Below, piece by piece: positions 35,245 to 45,559 of a DNA stretch of 64,000 bases; the stretch's first letter is position 1, and the number at the start of each line of letters is the position of its first letter. Under the pieces are notes generated by a model, which saw only the letters and a program-made list of their open reading frames with translations, did not search any database and was not told where the DNA came from. The translations under genes and the position numbers were made by a program. The stretch comes from Empedobacter falsenii (GTDB taxonomy: Bacteria > Bacteroidota > Bacteroidia > Flavobacteriales > Weeksellaceae), in the NCBI RefSeq assembly GCF_013488205.1, contig NZ_CP040908.1, forward strand, positions 3,288,001 through 3,352,000, written 5' to 3'.

Positions 35245-36618
35245 TTAAGACAATGCGTTAGCCAAATCAGCAAAAGCAACTTCGGTTTGTTCTCCCGAAA
35301 TCATATCTTTTACTGTCGCTTTTTGCTCAGCAATTTCTTTTTCACCCAAAAGAATTACTTTCTTAATTCTTTTTTTATCAGCATATCCCATTTGCTTTTT
35401 CATTTTTGCATCATCAGGATAAACCTCTGTATTAATTCCACTTTGACGTAATTGTTTTACCAATTTCATTGCCTCAGCAGCTTCTTTCGTTCCGAAATTA
35501 ATGAACAATGCTTGGATATTTGTTGAATCTTCTAAAGCTGGGAATAAATTATTTTCTTCTAAAACTAAATATGTACGATCTAATCCAAAAGAAATTCCTA
35601 CTCCAGAAATATCTTTCAATCCAAAAATTCCTGTCAAATCATCGTAGCGACCTCCTCCACCAATAGATGAAGAGAATTCTCCGATTTTCGCTTTCACTTC
35701 GAAAATAGCCCCTGTATAATAATCTAAACCTCTAGCTAATGTTAAGTTTAATACTAATTCAGCCGATTGTAAACCAATAGTTGTTGTATTTTCAAAAACA
35801 AATTCTAATTCTTCAATTCCTTTTAATCCAGTTTCCGAAGATTTTAAAATTTCTTTTAATTGAGCAAATTGTGTTTTACAATCTCCATTCATTGAGAATA
35901 AAGGTGATAAAATTTCAATCGCAGAATCAGAAATTCCTTTTCCACGCATTTCTTCTTTCACCGCTTCTTCACCAATTTTATCCAACTTATCTAAAGCCAC
36001 AGTAAAATCAATCAATTGAGCCGAAATATCTGCTACTTCTGCCAAACCTGATAAAATTTTACGGTTGTTAATATGAATTTCAACAGGCGTTTTTAATTCT
36101 GTAAAAACTGAATCATATAATTGTATAAAATCAACTTCTTGTAATAACGAATCCGAACCTACAACATCCGCATCACATTGAAAAAACTCACGGAAACGAC
36201 CTTTTTGAGGACGATCGGCACGCCAAACTGGTTGAATTTGGTAACGTTTGAAAGGAAATGTAATTTCATTTTGATGTTGCACCACATAACGCGCAAAAGG
36301 CACGGTTAAATCATAACGCAACGCTTTTTCAGAGATTTGCGCAATTACTTTTTGACTATTTCTATCTGTTAACAATTGCTCATCAACTTTTGCTAAATAA
36401 TCTCCAGAATTCAAAATCTTGAAAATTAATCGATCTCCTTCTTCTCCGTATTTACCTGTTAAAGTTGATAAATTTTCGAATGATGGAGTTTCGATTGGAG
36501 AGAATCCGAATAACACGAATTGTTTTTTAATCGTGTTGATAATATATTGACGACGATTCACTTCTAAAGGCGAGAAATCTCTTGTCCCTTTTGGAATCGA
36601 TGGTTTTTGAATTGCCAT
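35245..36618 (-). CDS. hisS: Histidyl-tRNA synthetase
   Basis: 457 residues. Class II synthetase with [10 protein letters not shown] at the start, motif 2 ([25 protein letters not shown]), HisRS motifs [15 protein letters not shown] and [14 protein letters not shown], motif 3 [10 protein letters not shown] and the C-terminal anticodon domain. Charges tRNA-His. Single gene divergent from recF. Confidence 0.97.
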   Translation of the reverse strand: MAIQKPSIPKGTRDFSPLEVNRRQYIINTIKKQFVLFGFSPIETPSFENLSTLTGKYGEEGDRLIFKILNSGDYLAKVDEQLLTDRNSQKVIAQISEKALRYDLTVPFARYVVQHQNEITFPFKRYQIQPVWRADRPQKGRFREFFQCDADVVGSDSLLQEVDFIQLYDSVFTELKTPVEIHINNRKILSGLAEVADISAQLIDFTVALDKLDKIGEEAVKEEMRGKGISDSAIEILSPLFSMNGDCKTQFAQLKEILKSSETGLKGIEELEFVFENTTTIGLQSAELVLNLTLARGLDYYTGAIFEVKAKIGEFSSSIGGGGRYDDLTGIFGLKDISGVGISFGLDRTYLVLEENNLFPALEDSTNIQALFINFGTKEAAEAMKLVKQLRQSGINTEVYPDDAKMKKQMGYADKKRIKKVILLGEKEIAEQKATVKDMISGEQTEVAFADLANALS

Positions 36619-36724
36619 TTTTCTAAATCTTACTTATAAAGATGCAAAAATACATCATTTTGATTTTTAACACGACATTTTGTTTCAAAATCATTGTTTT
36701 AGAAAGAATTTAATTAAAATTCAT

Positions 36725-36875
36725 AAAGTCAACCTGAACTCGTTTCAGGTTCACATCACGTTATTAAAAAATAAATTATGCTGCAGAAAGATTCTGAAAC
36801 AAGCTCTGAATGATAATTCTATACAAAATTAAAAAGAGGATGAGAAGCTGAAATAAATTCAGCTTGACAATCACT
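36725..36875. repeat. Three REP-like hairpins between hisS and recF
   Basis: The 305-base gap 36619-36923 holds three short imperfect palindromes of one type. AACCTGAA-CTCGT-TTCAGGTT is at 36731-36751. ATTCTGA...CTGAAT, with one mismatch, is at about 36791-36811 on the opposite strand. AAGCTGAA-ATAAA-TTCAGCTT is at about 36845-36865. They resemble the widespread TGAACTCGTTTCA-type REP family. None has a T-tract, so they are unlikely to be ordinary terminators. Confidence 0.65.
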
Positions 36876-36910
36876 ACACAAATCAATCTTATAAATCTTA
36901 ATTAATATCG

Positions 36911-36918
36911 TAATTTTG
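36911..36918 (+). promoter_or_regulatory. Promoter -7 box of recF
   Basis: TAATTTTG followed by C, ending 5 bases before the recF ATG. Confidence 0.55.
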
Positions 36919-36923
36919 CTTTT

Positions 36924-38003
36924 ATGTATTTGAAAGAACTTAAAGCGCGACAATTCAAGAATTTTGATGAAAATAATTTCGAATTTTCACCAAAGATTAA
37001 TGCATTTGTAGGACAAAATGGGAAAGGTAAAACCAATGTTTTGGATGCTATTCACTATTTGGCTTTAAGTAAATCGTATCTGAATCATTCGGATGCGATG
37101 AATATTCAGTTTGATTGTGATTTTTTTACATTAGAAGGTACTTTTGATCGAAACGAATCTGATGATGTGATTTTTTGCTTGGTTCGTTCTGGTCAGCCCA
37201 AACAATTAAAGCGAAATTCGAAATCGTATGATCGTATTTCTGATCATATTGGACAATATCCTTTGGTAATGATTTCACCTTATGACAGTGATTTAATCAA
37301 AGAAGGAAGTGAAGTTCGACGCAAATTTTTGGATAATATTATTTCGCAATCGAATAAGCAATATTTAGCTGATTTGATGCGATACAACAAGGTTTTAGTT
37401 CAACGAAATGCCTTGCTAAAATACTTTGCTGCAAATAATACATTTGATTCAACTTCTTTGGAAATTTATGATGAAGAATTGATTCATTTAGGAAAGAAAA
37501 TACATGAAGTTCGAAAAGAATTTATTCAAACTTTTTTGGAAGCTTTCCTAAAATATTACAATGAAATTTCAGAAGGTCGAGAAAAAGTTAACATCGAATA
37601 TGTTTCACAATTAAATGACGCACCTTTTGAAACGGTTCTGAAAGAGGCTTTGTACAAAGATCGTTCGACACAATATTCAACAGCTGGAATACATAAAGAT
37701 GATTTATTGTTTACGATTACCAATTATCCAATCAAGAAATTTGGTTCGCAAGGTCAACAAAAATCGTATTTAATTGCCTTGAAATTGGCCCAATTAGAAG
37801 TTATCAAATCTTCATTAAACATCACTCCTTTATTATTATTGGACGATATTTTTGATAAATTGGACGAACATCGTGTAACACAATTGATTAAATTAGTAAA
37901 CGAGGAACGATTCGGTCAAATTTTTATCACCGATACACATCCCGAAAGAACAGAGCAAATCATTAAACAAATTAATTCTGAAAGTAAAGTTTTCCGTTTA
38001 TGA
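36924..38003 (+). CDS. recF: DNA replication/repair protein RecF
   Basis: 359 residues. SMC-like ATPase that loads RecA at gaps with RecOR. Walker A GQNGKGKT (30-37), Walker B LLLLDDIFDKLDEHR and the RecF signature SPYDSDLIKEGSEVRRKFLD, with FGSQGQQKSYLIALKLAQ (ABC signature) in between. Overlaps the DUF721 gene by 4 bases (ATGA). Confidence 0.96.
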   Translation: MYLKELKARQFKNFDENNFEFSPKINAFVGQNGKGKTNVLDAIHYLALSKSYLNHSDAMNIQFDCDFFTLEGTFDRNESDDVIFCLVRSGQPKQLKRNSKSYDRISDHIGQYPLVMISPYDSDLIKEGSEVRRKFLDNIISQSNKQYLADLMRYNKVLVQRNALLKYFAANNTFDSTSLEIYDEELIHLGKKIHEVRKEFIQTFLEAFLKYYNEISEGREKVNIEYVSQLNDAPFETVLKEALYKDRSTQYSTAGIHKDDLLFTITNYPIKKFGSQGQQKSYLIALKLAQLEVIKSSLNITPLLLLDDIFDKLDEHRVTQLIKLVNEERFGQIFITDTHPERTEQIIKQINSESKVFRL

Positions 38004-38302
38004 AAAAGTACGAAAAAAGAAGTAATCAGCAAACGCTTGGTCAAGCTTTGGAGCATTTTATTAAACAAAGTGGAAAGGAAGAATTGATTTGGGAAGTGAA
38101 AGCAGAAGAGGCTTGGCAAACGGTGATGGGAAAGTTTTTCGAGAAATATACTGATCGAGTTGAAGTAAGACAACGTGTTTTGTATGTAAAAATTAATTCT
38201 CCTGCAATGCGACAAGAATTATTGATGGGAAAATCGAAGATTTTAGCTAATATAAATGAAGAAATTAAAAAGGATTTTTTAGTTGACGTAAAAATATTTT
38301 AA
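38000..38302 (+). CDS. DUF721 (DciA-like) protein
   Basis: 100 residues. KAEEAWQTVMGKFFEKYTD, VRQRVLYVKINSPAMRQELL and LLMGKSKILANINEE match DUF721, whose DciA members load the replicative helicase. Translationally coupled behind recF, the usual Bacteroidota order. Confidence 0.88.
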   Translation: MKKYEKRSNQQTLGQALEHFIKQSGKEELIWEVKAEEAWQTVMGKFFEKYTDRVEVRQRVLYVKINSPAMRQELLMGKSKILANINEEIKKDFLVDVKIF

Positions 38303-39256
38303 ATGCCTTTAATTGAACATTCTTCTTATCCTACACCTAATTTTATCAATAGAAATGCTCATCTTTCTACCATTATTCCTGCGAAATTCAAGAAATACCC
38401 TGTTCCAAATTATACTCGAGAAAAAATCACAACTGATGATGGTGATTTTCTGAATTTGGATTGGCGATTTCAAAAAAATAAAGACAAATTAGTTATACTT
38501 TTTCACGGATTAGAAGGCGATTCAAAACGAACGTATCTTAATTCGTGTTCAGATTATTTTTATGATAAAGGATTTAATATTCTAGCTTGGAATCATCGTT
38601 CTTGTGGTGGTGAAATGAACAAAACTTGTCGATTATATCATCACGGTTCGATTGACGATGTACACAGAGTTGTAGAAAAAGCGTTAAAAGAAAATTATCA
38701 AGAAATTTATTTGATTGGTTATTCGATGGGTGGTGCTTTAATTTTGAATTATCTTGGAAGTTATGAAGTTTCGAACAAGATAAAATCTGCTGTAGTTTTT
38801 TCTGCACCAATTTCTCTAAAATCTTGTGCTGATACATTGAAAATATTTCCGAATACTGTTTATTTTAAAAATTTTAAACGCACTTTAGTTCCAAAATTTA
38901 AAGTAAAAGCAAAACAATTTCCAGGAGTTCTGAATGAAAAAATGATTGATAAAATCAAAACTTTTGATGAAGTAGACGAATATTTTACAGCAGCTTTACA
39001 TGGCTATTCTTCCAAAGAAGATTATTATCATAAAGCTTCTCCTGCAACTGTTTTAGATTATATCAAAACATCGTGTTTGATTGTTAACGCTGCTAATGAT
39101 CCTTTTTTAGGAAATGATTGTTATCCTATCGAACGTTTTAAAAACCATAAATTCTGCACATTTGAAATGCCAAAATACGGTGGACATTGCGGCTTCCCTT
39201 TAGAAAACAATAAACATTCTTGGGCTGAAATTAGAGCTTGGGAGTTTGTTAAATAA
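38303..39256 (+). CDS. YheT-like alpha/beta hydrolase
   Basis: 317 residues. PTPNFINRNAHLSTIIPAKF is the YheT/EstC N-terminal signature; FHGLEGDSKRTYL is the oxyanion segment; the nucleophile elbow is GYSMGGALILNY; late residues NAANDPFLG and GGHCGFPL provide the Asp and His. Substrate probably an ester of unknown type. Follows the DUF721 gene with no gap, so co-transcribed with recF. Confidence 0.92.
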   Translation: MPLIEHSSYPTPNFINRNAHLSTIIPAKFKKYPVPNYTREKITTDDGDFLNLDWRFQKNKDKLVILFHGLEGDSKRTYLNSCSDYFYDKGFNILAWNHRSCGGEMNKTCRLYHHGSIDDVHRVVEKALKENYQEIYLIGYSMGGALILNYLGSYEVSNKIKSAVVFSAPISLKSCADTLKIFPNTVYFKNFKRTLVPKFKVKAKQFPGVLNEKMIDKIKTFDEVDEYFTAALHGYSSKEDYYHKASPATVLDYIKTSCLIVNAANDPFLGNDCYPIERFKNHKFCTFEMPKYGGHCGFPLENNKHSWAEIRAWEFVK

Positions 39257-39288
39257 AAAAATCTCGAAGCAAGCTTCGAGATTTTTTT
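39255..39288. terminator. Bidirectional terminator between yheT-like gene and susD
   Basis: AAAAAATCTCGAAGC and GCTTCGAGATTTTTT around AA; A- and T-runs on both sides. Confidence 0.87.
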
Positions 39289-39304
39289 ATTTAACAAACT
39301 TTAA

Positions 39305-40684
39305 TTAATTATCATATCCTGGATTAGATTTAATTAAAGTTCCAGATAAATCAGTTTCAATTCTAGGAATTGGAAAAGCTAATAGATTTTTGTCTTTACC
39401 ATTTGCATAAGATATATCACCCCAACGTAATAAATCCCATTGTCTTAAACCTTCACCTAACAACTCTTTAGATCTCTCCTTCTTAAGAACATCCATAGTA
39501 ACTGTAGTAGCAGCAGTTAATCCTCGTTGAGTAATTAAAGAATTATAATAAGTTAATGCTTTAGCTGGATCTCCTCCGTTTAATTCTGCTTCGACTCCGT
39601 TTAAAACAACCTCTTCGTAACGAATCATTTTAATATTATCAGCTCCTACTGAATTTGTATATTTACCTGTTAAATAATTATACCCATTTGCAGTTTGAAC
39701 AAAGTTTCTACGAATATCACCAGTTGTATACAATGTTAATGTTTCAGGTTTTACAACTACATTTCCATATCCATTTGGATGTAATTTATGTCTATAGGAA
39801 GATGTAGATAATGAATTAGTTGTACCTACTGACAACTCGAACATTGAGTTAGGAGCAGCACCATTCATTGTAAATCTAAAAGTTTCTGCTAACAAACCTT
39901 GAGCAGCTATGCTATACCCTCCTGCAGTAACAATTTCATTAGTTAGCTGTCTAACTTTTGCATAGTTACCTTTATACAGATAATATCTAGACATTAATGC
40001 TTTCACTGAAGAAAGGTTAATATCTGTTTTGCCAGAAACAGTAGTATTAGCACTATATTTAGTCATAATTTCTACAGCTTTATTGAAATCTGCTTCAATC
40101 TGAGCTTCAGTTTCAGTAATTGTTGCACGGGCCATCTTCGCTTTCGGGTCGTACTTTAAAGGAAGTACTGCTCCTAATTGATCAGGTGCATTTGTATATT
40201 TTTGACCATACAATCTTAAAATATCAAAAAAACCTAAAGCTCTTAATGCGTAAGCTTGACCTTGAACAAAATAAGATTGCTTTTTTTCCGTATCTGTTCC
40301 CGTAAACTTTTCTACATCAGAATTGATAACAATATTTGAATTAGCAATCATTTTATAAATAACTCCCCAAGAATCTTTTGCATATGCATCAGTTGACAAC
40401 ATTGTATAATCTTGAATTGTAGTATAATAACCTGACAATTTATTACTATACATTTCATCTGAACGTATTTCTCCATATGCTAAGAAATCACATCCATAAT
40501 ACTTGGCAGATCTCATCTGAGAATAAGCTCCACGTACGAATGATTGTATTTCATCATATGATGTTAAAGGTTTTTGTTCCACTTCTTGATAAAACTCTCT
40601 TTCTACAAAATCATCACTACAAGAAATATTTAATGACAAAACGCTTGCAGTAAGAACTGCTATGGTAAATAATCTTTTTTTCAT
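39305..40684 (-). CDS. SusD-like nutrient-binding lipoprotein (pair 1)
   Basis: 459 residues. Lipoprotein signal with Cys22 (SLNISCSDDF). TPR-rich SusD body (QGQAYALRALGFFDILRLYGQKY, LLGEGLRQWDLLRWGDIS, FPIPRIETDL near the end). It binds nutrient outside the cell and hands it to the partner SusC. Ends 10 bases downstream of susC 1. No glycoside hydrolase lies alongside, so the substrate may be peptide or sugar. Confidence 0.93.
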   Translation of the reverse strand: MKKRLFTIAVLTASVLSLNISCSDDFVEREFYQEVEQKPLTSYDEIQSFVRGAYSQMRSAKYYGCDFLAYGEIRSDEMYSNKLSGYYTTIQDYTMLSTDAYAKDSWGVIYKMIANSNIVINSDVEKFTGTDTEKKQSYFVQGQAYALRALGFFDILRLYGQKYTNAPDQLGAVLPLKYDPKAKMARATITETEAQIEADFNKAVEIMTKYSANTTVSGKTDINLSSVKALMSRYYLYKGNYAKVRQLTNEIVTAGGYSIAAQGLLAETFRFTMNGAAPNSMFELSVGTTNSLSTSSYRHKLHPNGYGNVVVKPETLTLYTTGDIRRNFVQTANGYNYLTGKYTNSVGADNIKMIRYEEVVLNGVEAELNGGDPAKALTYYNSLITQRGLTAATTVTMDVLKKERSKELLGEGLRQWDLLRWGDISYANGKDKNLLAFPIPRIETDLSGTLIKSNPGYDN

Positions 40685-40694
40685 TTTTTTTTTT

Positions 40695-43600
40695 TTAGAA
40701 ACTTACATTAACTCCTAATAAGAATGATTTTAAAACAGGTAAGTTAAAATCTGTATATCCAGCTACATTCGTTTCAGGATCGAACTTTAAATCCTTATCA
40801 AATCTATGTGTCCAAGCATTGTTTGCCATTACATACATTTGAACTGAATTCAATCCACTTCCTTTTAGCATTTTACTATCAAATGTATATGCTAATCTTG
40901 CATTGCTTAAACGAATGTAATCTGAATCATATAAGAAACGAGTAGAAGCACTATTCGATCTTTTATTTCCTCCATAAATTGGTTTTGGATTAGATGCATT
41001 TGTATTCTCTGGTGTCCAGTAATCACCCATTACATCTCCATACCCAGGATAGTTGATTGTATATTGTCCATCACTGTAGTTATATGCAGCCCAGTTATCA
41101 TAAATTTTTCCTCCGAAACCAAAAGTAAATTGAAGATCTAATGAGAATCCAGCATAAGCTAATGACGTATTCATACCTCCATATACATCACTAATAAATG
41201 ATCCTTGAACAGCTTGTTGCGCTGCGGCATAATTATTCGTTGTTGCACCATCTTTTCCATTGATGTACCATAATGGATCTCCATTTGTTGCATCAACACC
41301 AGCCCATTTTCTTAAGTAGAATGTTCTTACACCTTCTCCTTCTTTGAGAATTGTAGAACTTCCTTTAACTTCACCTCCATATAACTTCGTAATTTCATTA
41401 TCTAAAGTTGACAAGTTAAATCCTACATTCCAATTGAATTGGTTACGATCTCCTTTTAAGATATCTGCATTCACTGTGAATTCAAAACCTTTATTCACTA
41501 ACTCTCCAATATTATCAGTATAAACTGCATTACCGTTTGTTACGTTATAAAGACCTTGTGAAGCTGATAATGGTAAATCATAAATCAAGTCTTTCGTTTT
41601 CTTGTTGAAATACTCTGCAGAAAATCTAATACGATCATTTAAGAAACCAAAGTCAATACCTATGTTTAAAGGATTAACTGTTTCCCATGATAAGTTCGGA
41701 TTATACACTCTATTAAAACTTGCTGCTGCATAGTCGTTATAGTTTGTTGAATACGAATATGTCGCATAAGGATTAGCGCTTACTTGGTTACCTAACTTAC
41801 CATAAGACGCTCTTAATTTCATCATAGAAAGAGTCCCATTTCCTTTCAAATCTCCTAAACGAGCAACATCAAATCCAAGACCAACAGACCAGAAGTCACC
41901 TTCTTTTTGACCTGGCATGAATTGAGAAAGGATATCACGACGATAAGATGCATCAACTAATACTAATTTATCATAGTCATAGTGAGCTGTTGCAGCATAC
42001 CCCCAACGAGAAGAAATCCCTCTACCACCTTCGTATCCGTAAGGAACAACAAAATTCGTTAGTGTTTCTAAAATTGGACTACCAACAGTAATTCCTGTTG
42101 CAGATAAATAACGTTGATCTGATTTATATGCCTCTTGGATTAAGGAAATTCCTACATTATGTAAATCAAATTTTTGATTCCAACTTACAATATTTTGTAC
42201 GTTAAAATTAAAATATCTATTTGTTCCTGATTTTTGATAACCTCCATATCCATATCCATCTCCGTGTTGAGGGTTCCAATACTGATCTTCTTCGATATTG
42301 ATATATTCTGGAGCAAATACTAATGTATATTTAATGTTTTTCCAAATATCATATTCCGCTTTAAAATTTGCAAAAATTCTTGCGGTTTGAGCTTTATTAT
42401 AATTCATATCTAATAAAGCCGCTGGGTTAAACATATTATTAGATAATCTATGATTAGATGCTTGCCAATAATAAGAACCATCTTCATTTCTAACAGGGTC
42501 TGTAGGTCTATTAAAATATCCTGCTAAAATTGGATTAGCAAAACCTCCTGCGTTAGGTAAAGTTCTAATATTACCATAAGACATCTGAATATCTGTAGAT
42601 AATTTCAACTTATCAGTTGCTTGATAAGCTACCTTATTTGTAAAAGATAAACGTTTAAAACTAGAGTTTTTAATTATACTCTCTTGTTTAAAATAGTTCG
42701 CAGATGCATAATATGACAATCTTTCATTAGCTCCAGAAACATTAAAATCAACATTCTGTTGAAACCCTTTTTTCATTGTCTCATCTTGCCAGTTTGTAGA
42801 ATATGGAGAACTTAATATATTCTTCATATTATTTCTAAGAGTCGTTTGATTAGCTGGTATCAATGGAATATTTCCATTAATATAATCTTCAATTGAGTAG
42901 TTAGCTCCATATAAATTATTTACTTGATCTCTTAAGTATATCTTATACTCTTCCGCTGTAAAAGGTCTGTTCATATCAACAGCTCTATCATTCCATCCTA
43001 TAGAAGAAGAAAAATTAAATTTCGCAGCACCTTTTCTTCCTGATTTAGTTGTTATAATAATAACTCCAGCTCCTGCATCAGCACCATAAACAGCAGTTGA
43101 TACGGCATCTTTCAAAACAGTTACAGATTCAATATCATCAGGGTTCATATTCGCTAAAATATTACCTGTCGTATTGTTTCTTGTTAAATCTCCACTCGCT
43201 ACACGAACACCATCTACAATCCAAATTGGAGATTGTACACCATTAATAGAAGAAATACCACGTACACGTACACTTGCCATACCTCCTGGTTGACCTGAAG
43301 CATTTCCTGTTTGAACCCCAGAAACACGTCCTTGTAACATTTTATCTACAGAAGCAACTGGCACATCTTGAATTGATTTTGAAGACATTGTACTTGTTGA
43401 ACCTGTGATTTCTTGAACACTTTTAGTTTGTCCAAAACCAACAACTACAACCTCACCTAAATCTACATTCTCATTTGAAGTATATTTTAAAGCTCCTAAA
43501 TTAGTAGAAGTTACTTTAAATTCTTTTCCATTGATTACTAATGTATCACCTACTTTAGCATCAATATTAAAATTTCCGTTTTCATCTGTATAAGTTACTT

Positions 43601-43742
43601 TATCTGTACCCTTAACTTTAACCTCAATATCTGCCTCTGGCAAATTTGAAGCATCATTAACAGTACCTGTAACTTGAGCAAAAGCCACTGTTCCTAGTCC
43701 TAGGAAAGCTAATAAGCCCAAAGATGTTAATCTTCTCCTCAT
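40695..43742 (-). CDS. SusC/RagA-type TonB-dependent transporter (pair 1)
   Basis: 1015 residues. The signal peptide MRRRLTSLGLLAFLGLGTVAFAQ is followed by a carboxypeptidase-regulatory-like domain of about 75 residues (VTGTVNDASNLPEADIEVKV), the plug (VVVVGFGQTKSVQEITGST, ASVDKMLQGRVSGVQ) and a long outer-membrane barrel. Its N-terminal 75 residues are nearly the same as in transporter 2, whereas the plugs and barrels differ. It is followed by susD 1. Confidence 0.95.
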   Translation of the reverse strand: MRRRLTSLGLLAFLGLGTVAFAQVTGTVNDASNLPEADIEVKVKGTDKVTYTDENGNFNIDAKVGDTLVINGKEFKVTSTNLGALKYTSNENVDLGEVVVVGFGQTKSVQEITGSTSTMSSKSIQDVPVASVDKMLQGRVSGVQTGNASGQPGGMASVRVRGISSINGVQSPIWIVDGVRVASGDLTRNNTTGNILANMNPDDIESVTVLKDAVSTAVYGADAGAGVIIITTKSGRKGAAKFNFSSSIGWNDRAVDMNRPFTAEEYKIYLRDQVNNLYGANYSIEDYINGNIPLIPANQTTLRNNMKNILSSPYSTNWQDETMKKGFQQNVDFNVSGANERLSYYASANYFKQESIIKNSSFKRLSFTNKVAYQATDKLKLSTDIQMSYGNIRTLPNAGGFANPILAGYFNRPTDPVRNEDGSYYWQASNHRLSNNMFNPAALLDMNYNKAQTARIFANFKAEYDIWKNIKYTLVFAPEYINIEEDQYWNPQHGDGYGYGGYQKSGTNRYFNFNVQNIVSWNQKFDLHNVGISLIQEAYKSDQRYLSATGITVGSPILETLTNFVVPYGYEGGRGISSRWGYAATAHYDYDKLVLVDASYRRDILSQFMPGQKEGDFWSVGLGFDVARLGDLKGNGTLSMMKLRASYGKLGNQVSANPYATYSYSTNYNDYAAASFNRVYNPNLSWETVNPLNIGIDFGFLNDRIRFSAEYFNKKTKDLIYDLPLSASQGLYNVTNGNAVYTDNIGELVNKGFEFTVNADILKGDRNQFNWNVGFNLSTLDNEITKLYGGEVKGSSTILKEGEGVRTFYLRKWAGVDATNGDPLWYINGKDGATTNNYAAAQQAVQGSFISDVYGGMNTSLAYAGFSLDLQFTFGFGGKIYDNWAAYNYSDGQYTINYPGYGDVMGDYWTPENTNASNPKPIYGGNKRSNSASTRFLYDSDYIRLSNARLAYTFDSKMLKGSGLNSVQMYVMANNAWTHRFDKDLKFDPETNVAGYTDFNLPVLKSFLLGVNVSF

Positions 43743-44059
43743 AGTTTTAATATTTTATAACATTTTAGACAAAACTCTAACTTTTTTTTAAGATTTCCAA
43801 AAAGTTATCTATATTTTTTTATTTATCAACATCTTAACAAAATAGCTATACATTATTATATTTAGCACAAAAACTCAATATTAACATTGATAAAACCGAT
43901 AATTAGAATAAAATAATAACAAATCTACCTATATAAAAAAAGCTTATTCATATTAATAAAATAAAAATAAAAGTTAAAATTTTAACATCAACTGTAAAAA
44001 AAAAGACTACCGAAAACGGTAGTCTCTCTCTTTTTATTAAAAGCTATAAAAAATTATAA
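43743..44059. other. 317-base gene-free stretch before susC 1
   Basis: Holds the leader of susC 1 and the terminator of susD 2. Minus-strand TAGATTTG (43920-43927) fits the -7 consensus, giving a leader of about 175 bases. No RNA gene or repeat was seen. Confidence 0.4.
43995..44025 (-). terminator. Terminator after susD 2
   Basis: AGACTACCG/CGGTAGTCT with a AAAA loop; on the minus strand it is followed by a T-run. Confidence 0.85.
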
Positions 44060-45547
44060 TTAGTACCCAGGAGTCTGAGTCATATTTTTATTTAAGTTTA
44101 AAACGGATTGAGGAATAGGTAATTGCCATTTGTGGTCTCCAGCTTTTAATGTTTGTTCTGAAGAAGCAGTTCCTGTACCATTTGCTAAATAACCGTTTCC
44201 ACTACGTTGAATACCGCTTGTGTAAACAGGAGAGATACCAGCAACTCCTTGTAAACGTTTTAATGTAAACCAACGATCTCCGTTTTCGAAAGCTAATTCT
44301 TTACGACGCTCTAATTGAATTGCATCAAAAATTGCAGTTCCAGTTTCTCCACCTGTATAATTAGAGTAACGTACATCTCTTAATTTATTTAAAGTAATCA
44401 AAGCGGCACCTTGATCTCCAGATAAATATTGAGCTTCAGCTAAATTAAGAATTGCTTCTTCCACACGTAAATAACGTCCGTTATTCAATCCTAATTTTAC
44501 TTTACCATTGATATATTTATTAACTGCGATAACAGCTTGACTATCGTGGTTACTAGGGTTGAAAATTTTGAAATACGCATTTATACGCTCAGATTCTGTT
44601 TTTTGATTATACAAAGCATAGAAATCTTTATCTACTGCATATTCAATTACAATATTTTCGTTCGTTGCCCCTTGGCTATAGTTTGTACCAATTGTCGGAT
44701 CGCTTGAATTGATAAATGCAATTTCAAATAATACACCATCACTATTTTTAGAAGTCCATAATCCAGCTAATTGTTCTTGTGATGCTGGAGCAACTGCATC
44801 TACAGCAGGTTGAGAAAATTCGATTGATTTTTTATAATCTCCTTTATATAAATATACTTTTCCTAATAAAGCTTGTGCTGCAGATTTCCCCATAACAGAA
44901 CTTTCTGAAGAAGCTTCTAAATTTGGAATCGCAGCTTCTAAATCAGCAATAATTTTATCATAAGATTCAGCAATTGTTGCATCACGTTTTGGAGCTGCCT
45001 GAGGATCATATTTATCTACATAAGCAATACCTACAGTAGATGCAGCATTTGCAGCTTGAGTAGGAATCTCAGCATATGTACGAGCTACTTCAAAATGAGC
45101 TAATGCACGAACAGCTTTTGCTTGAGCAATAACATTATTTTTGAAATCGCCGTCTTGTAAATTATCAACATTCGACAAGATCATATTAGCTCTTGAGATA
45201 ATATTATAAGAAGTTGAGTAAATATCTGTAGGAACAGAATTCGAATTATATGACCAAGTATGTGCTCTTTGACCTGCACGACGTCCATTAGGATCTAGAA
45301 TTAAGTTGTCTGCCATGATATCTCCAACAGAAACTAAATCGCTAGCATTACTCAAACCAGCATAATAACCTGATTGCGCGAAACCTTTATAAACCCCATT
45401 CAATGCATTTGTGAAATCAGATTCCGTTTTATAGTAATCTCCAACTTCAATCGCGTCGTATGGTTTTTGGTTGATATCGTCATCGCTGCAAGATGTAAAA
45501 CTTAATGCACAAGCTAATAACGATAATACTAAAATATTTTTTTTCAT
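44060..45547 (-). CDS. SusD-like nutrient-binding lipoprotein (pair 2)
   Basis: 495 residues. Lipoprotein signal ending SFTSCSDDD (Cys20). SusD features: AQAKAVRALAHFEVARTYAEIP, LNKLRDVRYSN, RRKELAFENGDRWFTLKRL and the end QLPIPQSVLNLNKNMTQTPGY. Lies 12 bases after susC 2. Different from susD 1 over most of its length, so the two pairs likely take different substrates. Confidence 0.94.
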   Translation of the reverse strand: MKKNILVLSLLACALSFTSCSDDDINQKPYDAIEVGDYYKTESDFTNALNGVYKGFAQSGYYAGLSNASDLVSVGDIMADNLILDPNGRRAGQRAHTWSYNSNSVPTDIYSTSYNIISRANMILSNVDNLQDGDFKNNVIAQAKAVRALAHFEVARTYAEIPTQAANAASTVGIAYVDKYDPQAAPKRDATIAESYDKIIADLEAAIPNLEASSESSVMGKSAAQALLGKVYLYKGDYKKSIEFSQPAVDAVAPASQEQLAGLWTSKNSDGVLFEIAFINSSDPTIGTNYSQGATNENIVIEYAVDKDFYALYNQKTESERINAYFKIFNPSNHDSQAVIAVNKYINGKVKLGLNNGRYLRVEEAILNLAEAQYLSGDQGAALITLNKLRDVRYSNYTGGETGTAIFDAIQLERRKELAFENGDRWFTLKRLQGVAGISPVYTSGIQRSGNGYLANGTGTASSEQTLKAGDHKWQLPIPQSVLNLNKNMTQTPGY

Positions 45548-45559
45548 TTGTTACAATTT

